Shown here: one piece after another, positions 14,801 to 27,600 of the stretch
How the letters are laid out: each line of letters opens with the position of its first letter
Position numbering within the stretch: position 1 is the stretch's first letter
From: Glandiceps talaboti
Lineage: Eukaryota > Hemichordata > Enteropneusta > Spengelidae
DNA: 64,000 nucleotides
Assembly: GCF_964340395.1 (NCBI RefSeq)
Contig: NC_135560.1
Coordinates: 2,103,501 to 2,167,500, forward strand
Reading direction: 5' to 3'
Translations under genes and position numbers: made by a program
Notes under the pieces: generated by a model
The model's database searches: none
The model's input: the letters and a program-made list of their open reading frames with translations, nothing else
Told to the model about the DNA's origin: nothing

Positions 14801-15655
14801 TCAGGTGGTAAAGTGTACCACTGTCTGTTCAGGCGGTAAAGTGTACCACTGTCTGTTCAGGTGGTAAAGTGTACCACTGTCTGTTTAGGTGGTAAAGTGT
14901 ACCACTGTCTGTTCAGGTGGTAAAGTGTACCACTGTCTGTTCAGGTGGTAAAGTGTACCACTGTCTGTTTAGGTGGTAAAGTGTACCACTGTCTGTTCAG
15001 GTGGTAAAGTGTACCACTGTCTGTTCAGGTGGTAAAGTGTACCACTGTCTGTTCAGAAATGGTTGTAATGTCCTGATGGATACAGTAGCTTCTTTGATTC
15101 TCCAGACACACTAGTCAGGTTTCCTATCCTGGATGGATACATTCTCCATATCTATTCCCAAACACACTAGTCCACCTTCCTATCCTGGATGGATACATTC
15201 TCCATATCTATTCCCAAACACACTAGTCCACCTTCCTATCCTGGATGGATACATTCTCCATATCTATTCCCAAACACACTAGTCCACCTTCCTATTCTGG
15301 ATGGATACATTCTCCATATCTATTCCCAAACAACACTAGTCCACCTTCCTATCCTGGATGGATATCTATTCCCAGACAAACAAGTTCAGTTTCATATTTA
15401 TAATGATGAAAGACTATAAAATTAAAGGTCATCCATGATGAACATCTACCTATCTATACCTTGTTCACTAAAAGGTATAACACAATATCTTGTTACCAAG
15501 GTGATCAAACAAGATATATGTTACTAATAGTGAGTGAGTTGAGGAGTACAAACAAGATATATGTCACTAATAGTGAGTGAGTTGAGGTGTACAAACAAGG
15601 TATATGTTACTAATAGTGAGTGAATTAAGGTGTACAATCGACACAAACAAACAAA

Positions 15656-15696
<41 letters not shown>

Positions 15697-18600
15697 ACAC
15701 GCACGCATGCATGCACACATACACAGACACAGACAGACACAGACAGACACACACTTCACTATACCTATAGCAACACTAAACCTCAGTTCTGCTGTGCTAA
15801 AATCCAATAGTTTTAACACGGATAGATCAACTTACCAAATTCCTGAGTAATTTTCTGTTTGAGGAATTCCATCTTCTTTGCTTCTCCATGAACTAACATA
15901 ACATTCCTTGGTTCACACTGTCGAATAAACTGCATAATTCCTTTAGCATCAGCATGGGCACTGTTGAAATGGATTCACATAAAGCATGTATGTTTGACTT
16001 TACCAATAAACTGACAATGTAGTATCACTAACTGTAGATCAACCATACCAAGTGCCATACATGTCAAAATAAGACAAAGGAAGCAAAAGGTACATATTCT
16101 TTATAGCCATGACTAGCGGTTATTTGTGTCAATAACTGCTAAGTACACATAGCACTGACTATAGACAACACTGTACCATGTGCAAGCCAAGTTGTACATG
16201 TTTGAAAAGAAAATATAAGATTTATACCCTATTTGTTCTATTGCATTGACAACTTTCATTACCTAATACCTAAATGACATATACTACACTGACAACTTTC
16301 ATTACCTTACCTAAATGACATATACTAAACTGACAACTTTCATTACCTTACCTAAATGACATATACTAAACTGACAACTTTCATTACCTTACCTAAATGA
16401 CATATACTAAACTGACAACTTTCATTACCTTACCTAAATGACATATACTACACTGACAACTTTCATTACCTTACCTAAATGACATATACTACACTGACAA
16501 CTTTCATTACCTTACCTAAATGACATATACTACACTGACAACTTTCATTACCTTACCTATTAAAATGACATATACTGCACTGACAACTTTCATTACCTTA
16601 CCTAAATGACATATACTACACTGACAACTTTCATTACCTTACCTAAATGACATATACTACACTGACAACTTTCATTACCTTACCTAAATGACATATACTA
16701 CACTGACAACTTTCATTACCTTACCTAAATGACATATACTACACTGACAACTTTCATTACCTTACCTAAATGACATATACTGCACTGACAACTTTCATTA
16801 CCTTACCTAAATGACATATACTACACTGACAACTTTCATTACCTTACCTATATTGACATATACTGCACTGACAACTTTCATTACCTTACCTAAATGACAT
16901 ATACTACACTGACAACTTTCATTACCTTACCTAAATGACATATACTGCACTGACAACTTTCATTACCTTACCTAAATGACATATACTACACTGACAACTT
17001 TCATTACCTTACCTAAATGACATATACTAAACTGACAACTTTCATTACCTTACCTAAATGACATATACTGCACTGACAACTTTCATTACCTTACCTAAAT
17101 GACATATACTACACTGACAACTTTCATTACCTTACCTAAATGACATATACTACACTGACAACTTTCATTACCTTACCTAAATGACATATACTACACTGAC
17201 AACTTTCATTACCTTACCTAAATGACATATACTACACTGACAACTTTCATTACCTTACCTAAATGACATATACTACACTGACAACTTTCATTACCTTACC
17301 TAAATGACATATACTACACTGACAACTTTCATTACCTTACCTAAATGACATATACTAAACTGACAACTTTCATTACCTTACCTAAATGACATATACTACA
17401 CTGACAACTTTCATTACCTTACCTAAATGACATATACTGCACTGACAACTTTCATTACCTTACCTAAATGACATATACTACACTGACAACTTTCATTACC
17501 TTACCTAAATGACATATACTGCACTGACAACTTTCATTTCCTTACCTAAATGACATATACTACACTGACAACTTTCATTACCTTACCTAAATGACATGTA
17601 CTGCATTGACAACTTTCATTACCTTACCTAAATGACATATACTACACTGACAACTTTCATTACCTTACCTAAATGACATATACTAAACTGACAACTTTCA
17701 TTACCTTACCTAAATGACATATACTGCACTGACAACTTTCATTACCTTACCTAAATGACATATACTACACTGACAACTTTCATTACCTTACCTAAATGAC
17801 ATATACTACACTGACAACTTTCATTACCTTACCTAAATGACATATACTACACTGACAACTTTCATTACCTTACCTAAATGACATATACTACACTGACAAC
17901 TTTCATTACCTTACCTAAATGACATATACTACACTGACAACTTTCATTACCTTACCTAAATGACATATACTACACTGACAACTTTCATTACCTTACCTAA
18001 ATGACATATACTAAACTGACAACTTTCATTACCTTACCTAAATGACATATACTAAACTGACAACTTTCATTACCTTACCTAAATGACATATACTACACTG
18101 ACAACTTTCATTACCTTACCTAAATGACATATACTGCACTGACAACTTTCATTACCTTACCTAAATGACATATACTACACTGACAACTTTCATTTCCTTA
18201 CCTAAATGACATATACTACACTGACAACTTTCATTACCTTACCTAAATGACATATACTACACTGACAACTTTCATTACCTTACCTAAATGACATATACTA
18301 CACTGACAACTTTCATTTCCTTACCTAAATGACATATACTGCACTGACAACTTTCATTACCTTACCTAAATGACATATACTGCACTGACAACTTTCATTA
18401 CCTTACCTAAATGACATATACTACACTGACAACTTTCATTTCCTTACCTAAATGACATATACTACACTGACAACTTTCATTACCTTACCTAAATGACATA
18501 TACTGCACTGACAACTTTCATTACCTTACCTAAATGACATATACTACACTGACAACTTTCATTACCTTACCTAAATGACATATACTACACTGACAACTTT

Positions 18601-21600
18601 CATAACCTTACCTAAATGACATATACTGCACTGACAACTTTCATTACCTTACCTAAATGACATATACTACACTGACAACTTTCATTACCTTACCTAAATG
18701 ACATGTACTGCATTGACAACTTTCATTACCTTACCTAAATGACATATACTACACTGACAACTTTCATTACCTTACCTAAATGACATATACTAAACTGACA
18801 ACTTTCATTACCTTACCTAAATGACATATACTGCACTGACAACTTTCATTACCTTACCTAAATGACATATACTACACTGACAACTTTCATTACCTTACCT
18901 AAATGACATATACTACACTGACAACTTTCATTACCTTACCTAAATGACATATACTACACTGACAACTTTCATTACCTTACCTAAATGACATATACTACAC
19001 TGACAACTTTCATTACCTTACCTAAATGACATATACTACACTGACAACTTTCATTACCTTACCTAAATGACATACTACACTGACAACTTTCATTACCTTA
19101 CCTAAATGACATATACTGCACTGACAACTTTCATTACCTTACCTAAATGACATATACTACACTGACAACTTTCATTACCTTACCTAAATGACATATACTA
19201 CACTGACAACTTTCATTACCTTACCTAAATGACATATACTACACTGACAACTTTCATTACCTTACCTAAATGACATATACTGCACTGACAACTTTCATTA
19301 CCTTACCTAAATGACATATACTACACTGACAACTTTCATTACCTTACCTAAATGACATATACTGCACTGACAACTTTCATTACCTTACCTAAATGACATA
19401 TACTGCACTGACAACTTCCATTACCTTACCTAAATGACATATACTACACTGACAACTTTCATTACCTTACCTAAATGACATGTACTGCACTGACAACTTT
19501 CATTACCTTACCTAAATGACATATACTACACTGACAACTTTCATTACCTTACCTAAATGACATGTACTGCACTGACAACTTTCATTACCTTACCTAAATG
19601 ACATGTACTGCACTGACAACTTTCATTACCTTACCTAAATGACATGTACTACACTGACAACTTTCATTACCTTACCTAAATGACATATACTACACTGACA
19701 ACTTTCATTACCTTACCTAAATGACATATACTACACTGACAACTTTCATTACCTTACCTAAATGACATATACTACACTGACAACTTTCATTACCTTACCT
19801 AAATGACATATACTACACTGACAACTTTCATTACCTTACCTAAATGACATATACTAAACTGACAACTTTCATTACCTTACCTAAATGACATATACTACAC
19901 TGACAACTTTCATTACCTTACCTAAATGACATATACTACACTGACAACTTTCATTACCTTACCTAAATGACATATACTACACTGACAACTTTCATTACCT
20001 TACCTAAATGACATATACTGCACTGACAACTTTCATTACCTTACCTAAATGACATATACTACACTGACAACTTTCATTACCTTACCTAAATGACATATAC
20101 TACACTGACAACTTTCATTACCTTACCTAAATGACATATACTAAACTGACAACTTTCATTACCTTACCTAAATGACATATACTACACTGACAACTTTCAT
20201 TACCTTACCTAAATGACATATACTGCACTGACAACTTTCATTACCTTACCTAAATGACATATACTACACTGACAACTTTCATTACCTTACCTAAATGACA
20301 TATACTACACTGACAACTTTCATTACCTTACCTAAATGACATATACTACACTGACAACTTTCATTACCTTACCTAAATGACATGTACTGCATTGACAACT
20401 TTCATTACCTTACCTAAATGACATATACTACACTGACAACTTTCATTACCTTACCTAAATGACATATACTACACTGACAACTTTCATTACCTTACCTAAA
20501 TGACATATACTACACTGACAACTTTCATTACCTTGCCTAAATGACATATACTACACTGACAACTTTCATTACCTTACCTAAATGACATATACTACACTGA
20601 AAACTTTCATTACCTTACCTAAATGACATATACTGCACTGATAGCTTTACATCAATCTGCAAGATAAGCACCAGGAATACAAAATTTAATTTAAACAAAG
20701 TCATGGAATGATTCATCACAGTGACATTACTTTATTTGTGTACAACATCAACAAACAGTGAAATAAATAGTGACAATGGCATCACACCACAACAATGATC
20801 TCAGTTTTCAGCCTAAGTTGCACATTAAAACAAGTCTTCATCAAAGAATACTTCCCAACATATGTTATGAAAGGAACTGAAGCGCATATCTGGACAACTG
20901 TATCTGTCACATACTAGGTTTGCTTGAAATCAGCTTTGGCTAATATTAGTGTCTAGACTCTCACAGAGGTCTCTATCTATAAAGCTTTCTAGTTAGTAGG
21001 TGAATTTTTATAACAAATATGGCCACCATTCGGCAATTATCACAAAGTGACATACATATGCAGACTATAGCATGTGACATTTGTGTCAAGTTTGGTTGAA
21101 GTTGACCTATGCATGTCGCTTATCAGATGTCACATTAAATGATTGTGTTGCTTCCCATCAGAAAATTTAACTGAAGGTAAGGGAATTTTTTATCATAACA
21201 TATTCAATCATAAAATCATCAGGTTTCTGGCAATTTCCATGACTTGTTTAGAAATATTTGGAAGCAACAGCATAAAGTTAGCGCTAAATATTACGTGATA
21301 ACAATCAATCCCAGTCAACCAGATGCACATGGTGGTATGTTTGTGCCTCATGTGTATGGTACTGGACGGACTAGCCTGTCTGTCAGTGTCATATTTTGCT
21401 TCTTATCTTCAAGATGTTTCCTTCGACATCTGTATGAAATTAGGTCAAGGGTTAAATTCACCGAGAACGAACACTTTCGCTACATTGCTAGTCTTGTTTT
21501 GCCGCGTAATCGTCAAATATTTTCCAGATTATGAATAAATTTCTTATTTTACACTTTGGGCTTTTTAGTTTTGTCTGATAACCAGCCACCTTGAATACTA

Positions 21601-24600
21601 TGTACTCAAACTTGTATCTGCTCATCAAATGACACCTACACACCAAATTTGAGGTCAATTGACCATGCAGTTTTAGAGGAGAAGATGAAAGTAGAAAAGT
21701 TGACAGATGGATGATGGACAATGGGTGACAGATGCTGATGATGCCGATGGAGAATCAAGCTAAATCATAAGCTCTGCTCAGCTTTCGTTGATTGCGGAGC
21801 TAAAAAATGAACTTACTATCTGCCTAGTTTCCAGCTCTATCTTCCTTTGCCCATTCAATATCTTATGTCCTACAGTTCCAGCCACACAATAGCCAGGCAT
21901 GATAACCATGTTCTTGTCATTGGATGCCCACTTCTTGAAGATTTGCAATGACAATCCACCATGCAACATTCCTGGTGTAGCAAATACTACCATTGGACCA
22001 GGGTTATCAATGTACGCTCTGTCAAATGGCTAAGACAAGATACAACCATGAATTCAATTTATCACATGTTTTCTCTGTTAGTATAGCCACTCTTAGGGAT
22101 ATAGCCACTATCAGGGATAAAACATACCATGTCTGATATAGGTTTGGCTTATTTTCCAAATGGCCCATTAGTTATAAGAAGGAAATTACAGATGCACAAT
22201 ACCTAGTGCTAGTAGATAGGATGGAAGGAGTTACAGATGCACAATACCTAGATAGGATGGAAGGAGTTACAGATGCACAATACCTAGATAGGATGGAAGG
22301 AGTTACAGATGCACAATACCTAGATAGGATGGTAGGAGTTACAGATGTACAATACCTAGATAGAATGGACGGAGTTACAGATGAACACTACCTAGATAGA
22401 ATGGAAGGAGTTACAGATGTACAATACCTAGATAGGATGGAAGGAGTTACAGATGTACAATACCTAGATAGGATGGTAGGAGTTACAGATGTACAATACC
22501 TAGATAGAATGGAAGGAGTTACAGATGTACAATACCTAGATAGGATGGTAGGAGTTACAGATGTACACTACCTAGATAGGATAGGAGTTACAGATGTACA
22601 ATACCTAGATAGGATGGAAGGAGTTACAGAATTATAATACCTAGATAGGATGGAAGGAGTTACAGATGTACAATACCTAGATAGGATGGTAGGAGTTACA
22701 GAATTATAATACCTAGATAGGATGGAAGGAGTTACAGATTTTACAATACCTAGATAGGATGGAAGGAGTTACAGATGTACACTATCTAGATAGAATGGAA
22801 GGAGTTACAGATGTACACTACCTAGATAGGATGGACGGAGTTACAGATGCACAATACCTAGATAGGATGGACGGAGTTACAGATGCACAATACCTAGATA
22901 GGATGGAAAGAGTTACAGATAAACACTACCTAGATAGAATGGACGGAGTTACAGATGTACAATACCTAGATAGAATGGAAGGAGTTACAGATGCACAATA
23001 CCTAGATAGGAGCGTAGGAGTTACAGATGTACAATACCTAGATAGAATGGACGTAGTTACAGAAGCACAATACCTAGATAGGATCGTAGGAGTTACAGAT
23101 GTACAATACCTAGATAGGATACGAGTTACAGATGTACAATACCTAGATAGGATCGTAGGAGTTACAGATGTACAATACCTAGATAGAATGGAAGGAGTTA
23201 CAGATGTACAATACCTAGATAGGATGGTAGGAGTTACAGATGTACAATACCTAGATAGGATGGAAGGAGTTACAGATGTACAATACCTAGATAGGATGGA
23301 AGGAGTTACAGATATACAATACTTAGATAGAATGGAAGGAGTTACAGATGTACACTACCTAGATAGGATGGAAGGAGTTACAGAATTATAATACCTAGAT
23401 AGGATGGAAGGAGTTACAGATGTACAATACCTAGATAGAATGGACGGAGTTACAGATGTACAATACCTAGATAGAATGGAAGGAGTTACAGATGTACAAT
23501 ACCTAGATAGAATGGACAGAGTTACAGATGTACAATACCTAGATAGGACGGAAAGAGTTAAAGATGTACACTACCTAGATAGAATGGAAGGAGTCACAGA
23601 TGCACAATACCTAGATAGGATAGGAGTTACAGATGTACAATACCTAGATAGGATGGAAAGGGTTACAGATGAACACTACCTAGATAGAATGGACGGAGTT
23701 ACAGATGTACAATACCTAGATAGAATGGAAGGAGTTACAGATGCACACTACCTAGATAGGATGGAAGGAGTTACAGAATTATAATACCTAGATAGGATAG
23801 GAGTTACAGATGTACAATACCTAGATAGGATGGAAGGAGTTACAGATGCACAATACCTAGATAGGATGGAAGGAGTTACAGATGCACAATACCTAGATAG
23901 GATGGAAAGAGTTACAGATAAACACTACCTAGATAGAATGGACGGAGTTACAGATGTACAATACCTAGATAGAATGGAAGGAGTTACAGATGCACAATAC
24001 CTAGATAGGAGCGTAGGAGTTACAGATGTACAATACCTAGATAGAATGGACGTAGTTACAGAAGCACAATACCTAGATAGGATCGTAGGAGTTACAGATG
24101 TACAATACCTAGATAGGATACGAGTTACAGATGTACAATACCTAGATAGGATCGTAGGAGTTACAGATGTACAATACCTAGATAGAATGGAAGGAGTTAC
24201 AGATGTACAATACCTAGATAGGATGGTAGGAGTTACAGATGTACAATACCTAGATAGGATGGAAGGAGTTACAGATGTACAATACCTAGATAGGATGGAA
24301 GGAGTTACAGATATACAATACTTAGATAGAATGGAAGGAGTTACAGATGTACACTACCTAGATAGGATGGAAGGAGTTACAGAATTATAATACCTAGATA
24401 GGATGGAAGGAGTTACAGATGTACAATACCTAGATAGAATGGACGGAGTTACAGATGTACAATACCTAGATAGAATGGAAGGAGTTACAGATGTACAATA
24501 CCTAGATAGAATGGACAGAGTTACAGATGTACAATACCTAGATAGGACGGAAAGAGTTAAAGATGTACACTACCTAGATAGAATGGAAGGAGTCACAGAT

Positions 24601-27600
24601 GCACAATACCTAGATAGGATAGGAGTTACAGATGTACAATACCTAGATAGGATGGAAAGGGTTACAGATGAACACTACCTAGATAGAATGGACGGAGTTA
24701 CAGATGTACAATACCTAGATAGAATGGAAGGAGTTACAGATGCACACTACCTAGATAGGATGGAAGGAGTTACAGAATTATAATACCTAGATAGGATAGG
24801 AGTTACAGATGTACAATACCTAGATAGGATGGAAGGAGTTACAGATGCACAATACCTAGATAGGATGGAAGGAGTTACAGATGCACAATACCTAGATAGG
24901 ATGGAAGGAGTTACAGATGTACAATACCTAGATAGGATGGAAGGAGTTACAGATGCACAATACCTAGATAGGATTGTAGGAGTTACAGATGTACAATACC
25001 TAGATAGAATGGTAGGAGTTACAGATGTACAATACCTAGATAGAATGGAAGGAGTTACAGAATTATAATACCTAGATAGGATGGAAGGAGTTACAGATTT
25101 TACAATACCTAGATAGGATCGTAGGAGTTACAGATGTACAATACCTAGATAGGATACGAGTTACAGATGTACAATACCTAGATAGGATCGTAGGAGTTAC
25201 AGATGTACAATACCTAGATAGAATGGAAGGAGTTACAGATGTACAATACCTAGATAGGATGGATTTAGTTACAGATGTATAATAACTAGATAGAATGGAC
25301 GGAGTTACAGATGTACAATACCTAGATAGGATGGTGGGAGTTACAGATGTACAATACCTAGATAGGATGGAAGGAGTTACAGAATTATAATACCTAGATA
25401 GGATGGAAGGAGTTACAGATGTACAATACCTAGATAGGATGGTAGGAGTTACAGATGTACAATACCTAGATAGGATGGAAGGAGTTACAGATGCACAATA
25501 CCTAGATAGGATTGTAGGAGTTACAGATGTACAATACCTAGATAGAATGGAAGGAGTTACAGATGTACAATACCTAGATAGGATGGAAGGAGTTACAGAT
25601 GTATAATAACTAGATAGGATGGACGGAGTTACAGATGTACAATACCTAGATAGGATGGTAGGAGTTACAGATGTACAATACCTAGATAGGATGGAAGGAG
25701 TTACAGAATTATAATACCTAGATAGGATGGAAGGAGTTACAGATGTACAATACCTAGATAGGATGGAAGGAGTTACAGATGTACAATACCTAGATAGGAT
25801 GGAAGGAGTTACAGATGCACAATACCTAGATAGGATCGTAGGAGTTACAGATGTACAATACCTAGATAGGATAGGAGTTACAGATGTACACTACCTAGAT
25901 AGGATGGAAGGAGTTACAGAATTATAATACCTAGATAGGATGGAAGGAGTTACAGAATTATAATACCTAGATAGGATGGAAGGAGTTACAGATGTACAAT
26001 ACCTAGATAGAATGGACGGAGTTACAGATGTACAATACCTAGATAGAATGGAAGGAGTTACAGATGTACACTACCTAGATAGGATGGAAGGAGTTACAGA
26101 ATTATAATACCTAGATAGGATGGAAGGAGTTACAGATGTACAATACCTAGATAGAATGGACGGAGTTACAGATGTACAATACCTAGATAGAATGGAAGGA
26201 GTTACAGATGTACAATACCTAGATAGAATGGACAGAGTTACAGATGTACAATACCTAGATAGGACGGAAAGAGTTAAAGATGTACACTACCTAGATAGAA
26301 TGGAAGGAGTCACAGATCCACAATACCTAGATAGAATGGAAGGAGTTACAGATGTACAATACCTAGATAGGATGGAAAGAGTTACAGATGAACACTACCT
26401 AGATAGAATGGACGGAGTTACAGATGTACAATACCTAGATAGAATGGAAGGAGTTACAGATGCAAAATACCTAGATAGGATCGTAGGAGTTACAGATGTA
26501 CAATACCTAGATAGGATAGGAGTTACAGATGTACAATACCTAGATAGGATGGAAGGAGTTACAGATGTACACTACCTAGATAGGATGGAAGGAGTTACAG
26601 AATTATAATACCTAGATAGGATGGAAGGAGTTACAGATGCACAATACCTAGATAGGATGGAAGGAGTTACAGATGCACAATACCTAGATAGGATGGAAGG
26701 AGTTACAGATGCACAATACCTAGATAGGATGGAAGGAGTTACAGATGTACAATACCTAGATAGGATGGAAGGAGTTACAGATGCACAATACCTAGATAGG
26801 ATTGTAGGAGTTACAGATGTACAATACCTAGATAGAATGGAAGGAGTTACAGATGTACAATACCTAGATAGGATGGAAGGAGTTAAAGATGTATAATAAC
26901 TAGATAGAATGGACGGAGTTACAGATGTACAATACCTAGATAGGATGGTAGGAGTTACAGATGTACAATACCTAGATAGGATGGAAGGAGTTACAGAATT
27001 ATAATACCTAGATAGGATGGAAGGAGTTACAGATGTACAATACCTAGATAGGATGGAAGGAGTTACAGATGTACAATACCTAGATAGGATGGAAGGAGTT
27101 ACAGATGCACAATACCTAGATAGGATCGTAGGAGTTACAGATGTATAATACCTAGATAGGATGGAAGGAGTTACAGATGTACAATACCTAGATAGAATGG
27201 AAGGAGTTACAGATGTACAATACCTAGATAGAATGGACAGAGTTACAGATGTACAATACCTAGATAGGACGGAAAGAGTTAAAGATGTACACTACCTAGA
27301 TAGAATGGTAGGAGTTACAGATGTACAATACCTAGATAGGATGGAAGGAGTTACAGATGCACAATACCTAGATAGGATCGTAGGAGTTACAGATGTATAA
27401 TACCTAGATAGGATGGAAGGAGTTACAGATGTACAATACCTAGATAGAATGGAAGGAGTTACAGATGTACAATACCTAGATAGGATGGAAGGAGTTACAG
27501 ATGTACAATACCTAGATAGGATGGAAGGAGTTACAGATGTACACTACCTAGATAGGATCGTAGGAGTTACAGATGTACAATACCTAGATAGGATGGTAGG

